DNA of 64,000 bases, taken from contig JAKVBF010000010.1 in NCBI GenBank assembly GCA_022447555.1, positions 110,641 through 174,640 of the forward strand, read 5' to 3'. Under the pieces are notes generated by a model. That model was not told the origin of the DNA. It made no database searches and worked only from the letters and a program-made list of their open reading frames with translations. Positions within the stretch are counted from its first letter, which is position 1. Each line of letters begins with the position of its first letter. The stretch comes from Mariniblastus sp. GTDB lineage: Bacteria; Planctomycetota; Planctomycetia; Pirellulales; Pirellulaceae. Positions 18,344 to 27,717 of this stretch are shown here, in pieces. Made by a program: the position numbers and the translations under genes.

Positions 18344-19728
18344 TGCGATCGGGCCCTTTCCAGTCGCAATTGAATTCGCTGATTTGCTTGTTTGAGAATC
18401 GGAGTCACTGATTCTTCGGGGTGACTCATGGCTTCATATGCAGCTGCTTCAACGGTTCGCTTAAACATCGCGGCTCCAGGGACCACGGGCGTCGGGAACT
18501 GGTTAGGGCTGTTGGCGAGCTCCACAAATGTTGCAAAGAGTGGATTCTGGATAAGAAATCGTTGAAACGTTTCCGTTTCGACGACCTGTTGAGATACAGG
18601 GATCCATCCACCTGCAGCGCAGGTTTGGGCAGCCCACTTGGGCTGATTCAATCCAATCCAGAATTGCATGAATTCCCAAGCCCCCTCTGGGCAATTGGCA
18701 CCGGCGGGAACGACGAAAAAGTTCCCGTTCACCCAGCCAGCCTGCGAGCGACCTTGTACCATGGGTACGGTGGGCGAAGGCAGAGGGCAAACACCGAATT
18801 CCGGACAAGGTAATCCCCGTTCCCGTCGTTTACTGGTGAATTCAACAATGTCTCTTGTTCGCCATTGGCCATCCATGATTAGACCGTAGCGTCCCACCAT
18901 GGATTCTGGCTGGATAGGGAGTAGGGGAAATGGTTTACCTGGCAGAGATTGATCGGCTTGGCGAAACGCCGCCAAGTTATCCGGACCATAGCGAAGTCCG
19001 TAGTCGGCCATCCAACGGGTCGCCTGTTGGATCGGCCCCGAATCGACTTGCGCCAGGCCCTTTGTCGCGTCGTAGAATTGCCCACCGAAAACATAGCCCC
19101 ACGCCCAAAGACGTCGAGAGTCCGGAAGATAGGCATACAATCCCATGGCGCGGGCTGTTGCAGCGTCCGGTGTCAGCTTGGCTGCGATCTGATCGAGGTC
19201 TTGAAGCGTGCGAGGTGGTTGCAGGCCTTCTTGTTCAAGAAGTGTTTTATTGTAATACAGCGCTCTTATGTCGAGGCCGTTACAGATTGCGTAGTAACGA
19301 TTGTTGACTTTCGAAAGCCGTTGCGCTGGTTGAAACATCCAGCGATCGAGCTTGGCGATTTCTTCAGATTTGGCGATTGTTTCAATCGGCTGAATCACGC
19401 CGCGCTGAGCCCAATCGGCCAGAATGGGATCGTCCTGATTCACGAGGTCGGGGGGATCGCCCCCGGTAACGGCCAAGAACAACTTGGCTTGTAGGTTGTT
19501 TCCCGGCATGGCCACAGCGCGGACAAAAAATTGATTCTGGGAATCGTTGAACTGCTGAACCACGTGGTCAACAACAGACCGATCTCGCCCGCCCCAGAAA
19601 TGCCAAAAGACGACTTCCTGACGGCCCGTTGGAAGGGTGACGTGTTGTTTTGAAAATAACCCAAACAGCACTCCTGATATCAAGCAGGCAAAACCAATCA
19701 GCAAGAGTCCGTTTCGAATCCTGATCAT
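18340..19728 (-). CDS. Sugar ABC transporter substrate-binding protein
   Basis: This is the extracytoplasmic solute-binding protein of the operon. A hydrophobic N-terminal segment (about residues 5-26) acts as signal or anchor. No standard lipobox is seen: its only Cys is in GFACLISG, which lacks a Leu at -3. Family segments include EVVFWHFWGGRDRSVVDHVV, QFNDS..FFVRAVAMPGNNLQAKL, and PPDLVNQDDPILADWAQRGVI, as in extracellular solute-binding protein family 1. The 462-residue length fits. The start at 19728 gives a four-base ATGA overlap with the upstream permease gene; the alternative at 19752 would extend into that gene. A complex carbohydrate or oligosaccharide is the likely ligand (inferred). 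Confidence 0.9.
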   Translation of the reverse strand: MIRIRNGLLLIGFACLISGVLFGLFSKQHVTLPTGRQEVVFWHFWGGRDRSVVDHVVQQFNDSQNQFFVRAVAMPGNNLQAKLFLAVTGGDPPDLVNQDDPILADWAQRGVIQPIETIAKSEEIAKLDRWMFQPAQRLSKVNNRYYAICNGLDIRALYYNKTLLEQEGLQPPRTLQDLDQIAAKLTPDAATARAMGLYAYLPDSRRLWAWGYVFGGQFYDATKGLAQVDSGPIQQATRWMADYGLRYGPDNLAAFRQADQSLPGKPFPLLPIQPESMVGRYGLIMDGQWRTRDIVEFTSKRRERGLPCPEFGVCPLPSPTVPMVQGRSQAGWVNGNFFVVPAGANCPEGAWEFMQFWIGLNQPKWAAQTCAAGGWIPVSQQVVETETFQRFLIQNPLFATFVELANSPNQFPTPVVPGAAMFKRTVEAAAYEAMSHPEESVTPILKQANQRIQLRLERARSQ

Positions 19729-20702
19729 GCCGCCATCCTGTAGTGAACCCAATATCGGGATGTTCGAAACAGTATTGTGGTCGCTAGGGTCAGGCCGATG
19801 AACAGGAGCAGAGCCATGGCCGAAGCATAACCCATTTCCAAATCACTGAATGCGGACAGAAACAGTTCGAGAGAAATGAGCCTTAATGAGCCACCCGGCG
19901 CGCCCGTCCCTTCGCTGAGTACATAAACGGAGGTGAATGTTTGGACGCTCCGAATTAACCCCATGACCAAGTTGAAGAAAATGACCGGGGATAGCATGGG
20001 AAGCGTTACGTGAAGTAGTTTTCGCCCAGGGCTCGCCCCATCGATTTCGGCTGCCTCGTAAAGCGATTTGGGAATGTCACTGATGGCGGCCAAGTAAATG
20101 ACAACAAAGTTGCCGACTCCCCAGAGCGTCATCAAGATCAACGCATCCTTACTGCCAAGTAGCTTGAGTGGCTCGCCCGTTGTGTAATTTTGCAGGACTC
20201 CGATGGTTTCTAAGCTAAAAGCGGATCGCGCTTGATTCAACCAATTTTGCGGTGGGATACCGATCCAAGACAGAAGGTAATTGACCAAACCACTTTGAGG
20301 ATCCAGTAGCCAAAGCCACAATACACTCGCCGCGACCACTGGAATGACCGAGGGTAGAAAAATCAGTGTGCGGTAGATCGCTTGTCCTCGTAGACGTGCT
20401 GAAAGAAGTACCGCCAACAAGATACCCATTACGACCGAGAGCGGCACCGATAGAAGCGAGTAATAGAGTGTGTTGGTCAAGGCTTGCCCGAAGCCTTGTT
20501 GCTCTCTGGCTTCGCGAGTCAGGCGACTGTAGTTTTCCCAGCCAACCCATTCTGGCGAATTGATTAAGTCGTATTGGCAAAAGCTCCACCAAACAGAGGC
20601 GGTGAATGGCCAAACGAACAAGGCCAGGAATCCCAAGATCCATGGCATGCTGAACAGCCATCCAGCGCGCGCTTCGGAATGGTGATTAGAGTTTTTAGGC
20701 AT
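19725..20702 (-). CDS. Carbohydrate ABC transporter permease (MalF type)
   Basis: This is the first gene of the transporter operon and an inner-membrane permease. The first helix is preceded by a short basic N-terminus (ARAGWLFSMPWILGFLALF), as in MalF/UgpA-type permeases. The coupling loop is EAAEIDGASPGRKLLHVTLPMLSPVI. About six membrane helices are visible in 325 residues. The ATG at 20702 is chosen over one at 20747 because it gives the usual N-terminus. No ABC ATPase gene is linked; such transporters often share one MsmX/UgpC-type ATPase encoded elsewhere. Divergent from tyrS, with about 200 bases for promoters. Confidence 0.9.
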   Translation of the reverse strand: MPKNSNHHSEARAGWLFSMPWILGFLALFVWPFTASVWWSFCQYDLINSPEWVGWENYSRLTREAREQQGFGQALTNTLYYSLLSVPLSVVMGILLAVLLSARLRGQAIYRTLIFLPSVIPVVAASVLWLWLLDPQSGLVNYLLSWIGIPPQNWLNQARSAFSLETIGVLQNYTTGEPLKLLGSKDALILMTLWGVGNFVVIYLAAISDIPKSLYEAAEIDGASPGRKLLHVTLPMLSPVIFFNLVMGLIRSVQTFTSVYVLSEGTGAPGGSLRLISLELFLSAFSDLEMGYASAMALLLFIGLTLATTILFRTSRYWVHYRMAA

Positions 20703-20898
20703 CAAACAGGTCGCCAGAAAAAACAGTTGGAGACCTGTTATTGTCATCGATCACGGGACGGATACCAAGTATGCCACTGAAACTCCGGTAAATCGGCTAG
20801 GCAACGGAGATTTCACCTATGCCCCTCCCTGACAATCGCCTCCTTGCGTTAGGATGTAATCAACCAATCGTTAATCGAATGTTGGAATCTTAAAAGTC

Positions 20899-22179
20899 AT
20901 GACAGATATTTTTGCCGACCTTATGTGGCGTGGGTTGATTCATCAAACGACTGCAGATGACCGTCTTCCTGAATGGCTGAACACCGGTAGTCGTACCGTT
21001 TATGCAGGCTTTGACCCCACGGCTGACAGCTTGCATGTAGGTAGCTTATTACCTCTGATGATGTTGCGCCGATTTCAAAAGGCAGGCCATCGTCCGATTG
21101 CGATTGCCGGGGGTGCCACAGGTATGATCGGTGATCCGAGCGGTAAGAGTGCGGAACGCAATCTGTTATCGAGTGACCAACTGAAAGCGAATTTGCAGGG
21201 GATCGAGTCGCAAATGCGTTTGATGCTCGATTTTGAATGCGGAGCCACTTCCGCGATTTTGGTCGATAATAACGACTGGATGAGCCAGTTCAGCTACGTC
21301 GAGTTCTTGCGAGATGTTGGCAAGAACTTTCCCGTCAATGTTATGCTGGGCAAAGATTCGGTGAAAAGTCGGCTGACCAGCGAGGCGGGTTTGAGTTACA
21401 CCGAGTTCAGTTATATGCTCTTGCAAGCCTATGACTTCGTGCATCTGAACCGCGAGTATGGTTGCGAGTTGCAAATCGGCGGGAGTGATCAGTGGGGCAA
21501 TGTAACGGCTGGTATTGATTTGGCTCGTCGTATGCACGGAGCGCACCTATTCGGCTTGACCTGTCCCCTGCTTACCAAAACAGATGGATCGAAAATGGGT
21601 AAAACGGAATCGGGGGCGATTTGGCTTTCTTCGGAGAAGACCAGTCCTTACGACTTCTACCAATATTGGGTCAACGTCGCGGATGAGGACGCGGGTAAGT
21701 GCCTCCGCTTTTTGACCGAACTGGAACTTGAAGAATTGCAGGAATTGGACCAGTCTCGAAAGGAGTCTCCCCATTTAAGGCAGAGTCAAAAACGACTCGC
21801 TGAATCCATCACCACGATGATTCACGGTGATGCCGGTCTGGCTAAAGCCAAACAGGCGACCGAAATCTTTTTTGGAGCTGAGATCCAAGCCCTATCCGAC
21901 GCCGAGTTAGGACAAATTTTTGCTGATGTTCCCAGCAATGCCATGGCTTTTGAGGTCCTTTCCGAGAACGGCTACTCGCTGATTGATGCGTTGGTGGTTT
22001 CAGGATTGTGTAAGAGTAAAGGTGAGGCCAGAAGAACGATCACCGAGGGGGGCGCCTACGTGAACAACCGTCGGGTTGGCGAAGTAGAAGCCGCTTTGAA
22101 GAGGGAGAACTTGGCCAGTGAGTCAATGATCGTCCTACGTCGAGGCAAAAAGAAGTACGCCTTGTTGAGATTTGAGTAA
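20899..22179 (+). CDS. tyrS: Tyrosyl-tRNA synthetase
   Basis: TyrS attaches tyrosine to tRNA-Tyr. The 426-residue class I enzyme has the HIGH-type motif HVGSL (in DPTADSLHVGSLLPL, residues 40-54), the KMSKS-type motif KMGKT (about residue 232) and a C-terminal S4 RNA-binding domain (DALVVSGLCKSKGEARRTI). TyrS segments GSDQWGNVTAGIDL and YDFYQYWVNVAD are seen. It is a single gene divergent from the ABC operon and 52 bases upstream of the carboxypeptidase gene. Confidence 0.97.
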   Translation: MTDIFADLMWRGLIHQTTADDRLPEWLNTGSRTVYAGFDPTADSLHVGSLLPLMMLRRFQKAGHRPIAIAGGATGMIGDPSGKSAERNLLSSDQLKANLQGIESQMRLMLDFECGATSAILVDNNDWMSQFSYVEFLRDVGKNFPVNVMLGKDSVKSRLTSEAGLSYTEFSYMLLQAYDFVHLNREYGCELQIGGSDQWGNVTAGIDLARRMHGAHLFGLTCPLLTKTDGSKMGKTESGAIWLSSEKTSPYDFYQYWVNVADEDAGKCLRFLTELELEELQELDQSRKESPHLRQSQKRLAESITTMIHGDAGLAKAKQATEIFFGAEIQALSDAELGQIFADVPSNAMAFEVLSENGYSLIDALVVSGLCKSKGEARRTITEGGAYVNNRRVGEVEAALKRENLASESMIVLRRGKKKYALLRFE

Positions 22180-22231
22180 TAGCCCTTTAGCGTCTCGCCG
22201 CTGATGTTGTTACCGGAGGTTGGTTGAAGGA

Positions 22232-23809
22232 ATGAACGCTTTGATGAATGTTTTTTACCCAGCCGCTTTGTCATTATTCGTGTTGGTCTCCTTAATGCAT
22301 GGGCGGACGCCGGCGCAAGACTCACCTTCTGCCACAGCTCAAAATCCGATACCAACTTCGGAGGTCATTCCAACGGTTGTGGGGGAGCCAAATCGCTACC
22401 GCTCGATCACACACCATCAGCTAATCGTCGGCGAGCAAGACATTTCTTATGATGCCATTGCGGGTGAAACCTACTTAAAAGACGGTGCCGGGAATTCCAT
22501 TGGCAGTATCTTTAGCTTTACTTACCTACGAACGGATGTCGAAAATCAAGACCGACCCGTTCTCTTTATCTTTAATGGTGGCCCGGGATCGGCGTCTCTA
22601 TGGCTGCATCTGGGTGCACTGGGTCCCAAGAAGCTCGTCCTAGATAGAGAGGTTAACCCCTCCAATATTCCCCCCTTTGAGTTAGACAACAATGAAAATA
22701 GCCCTTTGGATGTTGCGGATTTGGTTTTCATCGATCCCATCGGTACGGGATTTAGCCGGCCCATCAACGGCACCGACCCCAAAATCTTTTGGGGCGTCGA
22801 TGAAGATGCCGATTCCATCGCCCAGTTCATTGAATTGTGGCTGACTGAATATGGACGCTGGAATTCCCCGAAATTCGTCTTAGGCGAAAGTTACGGCTCC
22901 ACGCGAGCAGCTATACTCCCCCGCTTCTTGATGGGCAGTCCATTCCCCCCGGGGGTTCTGCGCGGCATCTCACTAAATGGCATCATTATGGTCGGGACGA
23001 CACTTGGAAATCCGGCAAACGTTAAAACACCAGAGCAAGTGATCAAGGAAAATGCTTTGCGCATTCCGGGCATCGCAGTGACGTCGGCCTATCACAAATT
23101 GATACCCATCCAAGGCAACATAGAAAATCATTTCAAGCAAGCCTTGGAGTTCTCCAAGACTCGCTATCTTTCAGCCCTGCAGCAGTTAGCCGAAGAGAAG
23201 TTGAGCCCTGCCGAAGAAACAAATATACTCAAGGAGCTTCAAACTTTGACCGGTTTATCGGCAGCACAAATCGGCGAAGACCTGGTCATCGATGAAAAAG
23301 AATATGCCAAAATAGCGTTGCAAAAAAAAGGCTTGGAACTAGGTATTTATGATAGCCGTTACACGCTGCCTCTTGCTAACTCGGGACAAAATCCAGTGGC
23401 GGATGATCCGGCGATGACGCGTTACGGGCCAGGCTTTGTCGCGGCATTTCACGAATTGTTAGAAAGCCACCTTCACGTGAATTTAAGGCGACCCTACATT
23501 GCTATTCGCTGGAAAGACTTGTTACCTAGCTGGAATTGGAGCCGGGGTTTTACACCGATTCCGATACAAAACAGCGGGCAAGAATTGGCTTGGGCGATGC
23601 GGCGGAATCCGGATCTTCGAGTTTTGGTAGCTTCGGGCTATTTTGATCTGGCGACAACGGCCGCTGCCGCTTTGGATCAATTCGAAGCGGGCGGTGTCCC
23701 GGCAGAGCGGGTTACCTTTAAGGAATACCCTTCGGGGCACATGGTGTACCTTGGGGGCACGGAACAGGTGTTTGCCGACGACCTAAAGATATTCCTCAGT
23801 GAGAAGTAA
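22232..23809 (+). CDS. S10 family serine carboxypeptidase, exported
   Basis: A serine carboxypeptidase of family S10, predicted to act outside the cytoplasm: a hydrophobic signal sequence (about residues 9-23) precedes the Q-rich start of the mature protein. The fold markers are FIFNGGPGSASLWLHLGALG (oxyanion region), the Ser nucleophile in GESYGS (about residue 219), the Asp in GYFDLATT (about residue 471) and the His in SGHMVY near the C-terminus. At 525 residues it has the usual length. The ATG at 22232 is preferred over the in-frame TTG at 22220, which lies directly after a GGAGG sequence. Role: peptide degradation for nutrition (inferred). Confidence 0.92.
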   Translation: MNALMNVFYPAALSLFVLVSLMHGRTPAQDSPSATAQNPIPTSEVIPTVVGEPNRYRSITHHQLIVGEQDISYDAIAGETYLKDGAGNSIGSIFSFTYLRTDVENQDRPVLFIFNGGPGSASLWLHLGALGPKKLVLDREVNPSNIPPFELDNNENSPLDVADLVFIDPIGTGFSRPINGTDPKIFWGVDEDADSIAQFIELWLTEYGRWNSPKFVLGESYGSTRAAILPRFLMGSPFPPGVLRGISLNGIIMVGTTLGNPANVKTPEQVIKENALRIPGIAVTSAYHKLIPIQGNIENHFKQALEFSKTRYLSALQQLAEEKLSPAEETNILKELQTLTGLSAAQIGEDLVIDEKEYAKIALQKKGLELGIYDSRYTLPLANSGQNPVADDPAMTRYGPGFVAAFHELLESHLHVNLRRPYIAIRWKDLLPSWNWSRGFTPIPIQNSGQELAWAMRRNPDLRVLVASGYFDLATTAAAALDQFEAGGVPAERVTFKEYPSGHMVYLGGTEQVFADDLKIFLSEK

Positions 23810-24281
23810 TAGTCAGTTGGTGCGTGGCAAACGGTGATTCGCCAGTGCTCTTCTGCGAGGCTCCGGCCCTCTGATGAATGGTGAGCGTCTCAACAAGCAG
23901 TGTCTCAATCCGAGGTGGTTCACCGGCTAGAGCACATTAAGCACATTATAAAAGGCAGGCAGGACGTTATGCTGGCGGTTCGTGTGCGAGCGACCAAATC
24001 GCATGCGTGCGTTTGCCAGCATTTTCCTCGGATGATACCGCTTTTCTCCGAGACTTACCGTCTCTTTGGCAAAATGGGTCAGTGTCCCGTTTTCCAATGT
24101 TAATCTGGGGTGTCAAAATCTACTAATTATCCGAATTGTAGTGAAATTACTAATGACCCTGAGCTTACGATGTCGAACACTCATAACACGTGTACCTGTT
24201 TTGCGGGCGTGAAAGATGCGCCCGTGACCGGATATGACCGAACCTTTGGGGCTTTCAACCGCCCAGCGTCGGGAGACATCA
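23810..24281. other. Intergenic region before beta-helix protein gene
   Basis: About 470 bases with short open frames that do not look like proteins. No tRNA or terminator was recognised. It is likely to hold the promoter of the 3.3 kb surface protein gene. Confidence 0.4.
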
Positions 24282-27200
24282 ATGAAGACGAGCGTAAGTT
24301 TCGCCTACTGCCTTGCCATCGTAACGATGGTATTTGCATCCAACCTAGCTGCTCAGCAGCCGATTATAGATGGAACAACTGGAGGCGGCGGACAAGTTTA
24401 TGAACCGACTGCCGGCGTCGTGACTGGAATGGCCGATTATCGGATGCCAGTCTTTGGCCCGGGTCGCATTTGGTTTGGTACCAACATTGCCGATCAGACC
24501 GTTGGTCAAAACGGCATTTATGCATCACTGGGACTCAAAAATCGTCTGTTTGAGGATCGTTTCGATGGCCGCTGGTTAACGGAAGTGCGACTGCATCAAT
24601 CGCTCGAAGAGGGTGGCGGTTTCTTTACCAACCTCGGTTTAGAGCGGGTGTTCTCGATTGATGCGGCCAATGCAGATGTCAGTGTGGGTGCTTGGTTCGA
24701 TTACGACAGTGATACACATGACGATTTCTCACATGCTTTTTATCAGGTCGGCGTGAGTGCATCGATCAAGACTCGCAACTGGGATCTGATCGGTAATGGT
24801 TATTTTCCATCGGGCACGACGAATTACAGTCAAGGAGATCCAACGGGCGATAGTCCATTTTGGTTGAATAGCATTGTTCTGGTGCCCGGAATTGACAGCG
24901 CTTTAGAAGGTTTTGATGCAACGCTTCGAGTTCGACCGCGAGCTCTTTCCTATGTGAACGGCTCTTTCGATATTGGTGGTTACGGTTATGGCTCTGATCT
25001 GGTTGATTTCTTTGGTGGTGGCCGTGCACGATTGAACACACAGCTTAGGGGCGGACTGATCGTCTCGAGCGAGATTTCCTATGACGAACGTTTCGACCTG
25101 ACCGGTGGCGTCAACTTGACCTATTTGTTTGGCGGCGGTGCCCGAGGTGCTGAGTATTCAGGGATTGGTCGTGATCTTGAGCGCACGGTTCGGAATGATC
25201 ACGTCGTTCGTTACAACCAAGATGTTGTATTGGCGATCGATCCCGACACGGGACGCGCCTATAACGTATGGCACGTCGATAATCTTGCCGCTGAGGCAAT
25301 CCCTCCTAGTACCGAAGATGGTACGGTTGAGAATCCTTTCTCCACGATGGCTCAGGCTGAGGCACGCGCCGGCGAAGACGACATTATCTGGGTGAACGGA
25401 GGCGATGGGACTCCCACTGGTTTAGATACAGGGATTCAACTTCGCAATGGACAACAACTGTTGGGTAATGGAATTGCCCATCTAATCGATATCGATAATG
25501 GTCCCGCTTTCGGACCTTCCTACTTGCTGTTCGATAATCTTGACGGACAATTGCCGACCCTCACCGGGCGCAACAATGGTGCGGCGGTTGATTTGGCGAA
25601 TCGGAACACGGTTTCCGGCTTCGTCATTGATGGGAGCCAGGCTGTGGGAGGCATGGGATATGGTATTCGAGGCAATGGAATCACTCGGGGTAGCCGAATC
25701 AATGGTGTCACGATTGAAGATAACTTTATCTCAGGCGCGATTCTGGATGGTGTACGAATCAATCACTCTGAAGGTGATTTCAGTATCGCTCAGAACGTGA
25801 TTGGGTCTGGTGCTCCTGGCAACGTGCCTAACGGCCGCCATGGATTTGTGCTGCAAGATCATGACGATCCAGGCTCATCTCTGGTCTTTGAAGATAATAC
25901 GTTCGTCGACAATACTGTAGATGGAGTGCTCATTGATCAGTACACCGCCGGAGACACTACGGTCAATGAGGAGGCCGTTGTCCTGTTTGAGAACAACACT
26001 TTTTCGGGTAACTTGAGAAACGGTGCTTGGCTCAATGATAACGCCTCCCTTGGTGTTCCTTTTACAACGGTTCGATTTGAAGATAATCTGTTTACCACAA
26101 ACGGTGAGCATGGCATCAACGTAACCAACGGTAATGGTGACCTTCGTGTTTTGGATAACCAGTCCGTTGACAACGGTGGAGCGGGTGTTCGGATTGTCGA
26201 TTGGACCAATGATGAGCCCGCTGGCGAAGATTACCAGACCGTGATCGGCGTCACGAATGCCGGAACGTTTGCAGCCGGAACCAGTAGTTACACCGGTAAC
26301 GGGATCGGTGTCGAGGTGATTCTCAACGGCAATAATCAAGAGTTGTTCATCGGAAACTCGACCATCAATTCCAATAACATTGTGGGTATGCGAACGACCG
26401 CCAACGGAACGGGTACGAGTTTGAAGACCACGGTTTTGGATAACCTGTCGGTTAGCAACAACAGTGGCGACGGGATGCGGTTCAGTGCCAACGATGGGGC
26501 TTCCCAAACGGTCGTCGTCGATCAGGTCAATGCGGGCACACTGGACATGACCGGTAATGGTTCGATTGCCGGAGATGGTATTGCCTTATACGCAGGAAAT
26601 GACGCCGGTGGAGCGATTTCATCTTTGGATGTAACGCTCCGAAACGTGAATGTATCCGGTTCGGGTGGTAACGGAGTTCAGGTAACAACCTTCCGAGATG
26701 GCCAGACGAATCTCAGGCTGCTAGACGCCACGGTTTCAGGAAATGCTGGAAACGGTGTCGACCTGTTCATGGATGCCAACTTCAACAACGTTGTCAATCA
26801 AATTTACATTCAAGATTCGACTTTCAATACCAACGCCAGCAATGGCCTTCTTTTGCAAACGCTACCGGGTACCTTTACCGACTTGGTTTTGGTTGACAAT
26901 GATTTCTCCAGCAATGGAAACGCGGGCCTTACGGTGCAAGCCACCGGGGACTCTGATCCTGCCGATCCGTTCAATAACCGAACGCGATTGCAGATGCAGG
27001 GGAACACAGTTGGAAACAACTTTGCTGAGGGGATTAGTATTCAGGGGAATGGGAATGCACGGATGTTGGCATTCTTGGAAAACAACACGGTTTCCACGAA
27101 TGGTTTTGGCGATGGTGCTAACCTGCCTTTCTTCCGGGGAATCGATGTCACGATGGCAAACAACTCCGTGCTGGGGCTGGACATGAAGAACAACTTGGTG

Positions 27201-27587
27201 ACGGGCAATGCCGAAGCTGGACTGTTCATGACGACCTTAGGCAATGGAACGATTTTCGCCGACTTGGTGGACAACAACTTGGGTGGCAACGACGTTCAAG
27301 GCGACCCTGCTGTGGCGGGTGTCTCAGACATGGCGGTGATCAACTCAGCCAACGGCGAAGTGTGCTTAGCAATGTCCAACAACTCGCTGTCGATTGTTCC
27401 TCCAGCGCTGGTCAATTTAGGACCTGCGGTCTTCTTCAAAGTTGAACTTGACGGTTTGACCAACGGATTTGGTGAGGGAGATCTTGGTGGAGGTTTTGAC
27501 TTCCCACCTTATGGCACCGTCTGCCGCCCAGCGATCGAGGCCGAAGAAGCTGCGTTTGAAGCAGCTGGTTTCCCACCACTGTTCTAA
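24282..27587 (+). CDS. Beta-barrel plus right-handed beta-helix surface protein
   Basis: The 1101-residue exported protein starts with a signal peptide (MKTSVSFAYCLAIVTMVFAS.., cleavage before QQPII). Residues about 40-285 show repeated amphipathic beta-strands with Gly and aromatics (RIWFGTNIADQ, LGLERVFSI, VGVSASIKTRNWDL, GLIVSSEISYDERFDLTGG), as in an outer-membrane barrel. From about residue 335 on, the sequence is a parallel beta-helix with many repeats of the type G-hydrophobic-x-hydrophobic-x-x-N-x-(I/F/L)-x-x-N (ending near 1060). The N-terminal barrel followed by a C-terminal repeat region resembles an inverse autotransporter, so the beta-helix may be on the cell surface. No pectate-lyase or other catalytic motif was found. 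A strong terminator follows. Confidence 0.8.
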   Translation: MKTSVSFAYCLAIVTMVFASNLAAQQPIIDGTTGGGGQVYEPTAGVVTGMADYRMPVFGPGRIWFGTNIADQTVGQNGIYASLGLKNRLFEDRFDGRWLTEVRLHQSLEEGGGFFTNLGLERVFSIDAANADVSVGAWFDYDSDTHDDFSHAFYQVGVSASIKTRNWDLIGNGYFPSGTTNYSQGDPTGDSPFWLNSIVLVPGIDSALEGFDATLRVRPRALSYVNGSFDIGGYGYGSDLVDFFGGGRARLNTQLRGGLIVSSEISYDERFDLTGGVNLTYLFGGGARGAEYSGIGRDLERTVRNDHVVRYNQDVVLAIDPDTGRAYNVWHVDNLAAEAIPPSTEDGTVENPFSTMAQAEARAGEDDIIWVNGGDGTPTGLDTGIQLRNGQQLLGNGIAHLIDIDNGPAFGPSYLLFDNLDGQLPTLTGRNNGAAVDLANRNTVSGFVIDGSQAVGGMGYGIRGNGITRGSRINGVTIEDNFISGAILDGVRINHSEGDFSIAQNVIGSGAPGNVPNGRHGFVLQDHDDPGSSLVFEDNTFVDNTVDGVLIDQYTAGDTTVNEEAVVLFENNTFSGNLRNGAWLNDNASLGVPFTTVRFEDNLFTTNGEHGINVTNGNGDLRVLDNQSVDNGGAGVRIVDWTNDEPAGEDYQTVIGVTNAGTFAAGTSSYTGNGIGVEVILNGNNQELFIGNSTINSNNIVGMRTTANGTGTSLKTTVLDNLSVSNNSGDGMRFSANDGASQTVVVDQVNAGTLDMTGNGSIAGDGIALYAGNDAGGAISSLDVTLRNVNVSGSGGNGVQVTTFRDGQTNLRLLDATVSGNAGNGVDLFMDANFNNVVNQIYIQDSTFNTNASNGLLLQTLPGTFTDLVLVDNDFSSNGNAGLTVQATGDSDPADPFNNRTRLQMQGNTVGNNFAEGISIQGNGNARMLAFLENNTVSTNGFGDGANLPFFRGIDVTMANNSVLGLDMKNNLVTGNAEAGLFMTTLGNGTIFADLVDNNLGGNDVQGDPAVAGVSDMAVINSANGEVCLAMSNNSLSIVPPALVNLGPAVFFKVELDGLTNGFGEGDLGGGFDFPPYGTVCRPAIEAEEAAFEAAGFPPLF

Positions 27588-27618
27588 TCGAATGTGAATC
27601 AGTGGAAACGAATCAGAA

Positions 27619-27647
27619 GGCATCGATCTCGGTCGATGCCTTTTTTT
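27619..27647 (+). terminator. Terminator after beta-helix gene
   Basis: GGCATCGA-TCTCGG-TCGATGCC, an 8-bp perfect stem, followed by seven T. It lies 31 bases after the stop codon at 27587. Confidence 0.9.
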
Positions 27648-27717
27648 GTGTGGGACCGACAGCTTACCTCAGAGGATTACTTCGGGGCGGAGGTTTGGAT
27701 CAGATTAACGCTCTGGG

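Noticed and set aside
25875-26507. 210-codon minus-strand frame antisense to the beta-helix gene
   Set aside because: Shadow of the repeat-rich coding strand; no start context, no family.
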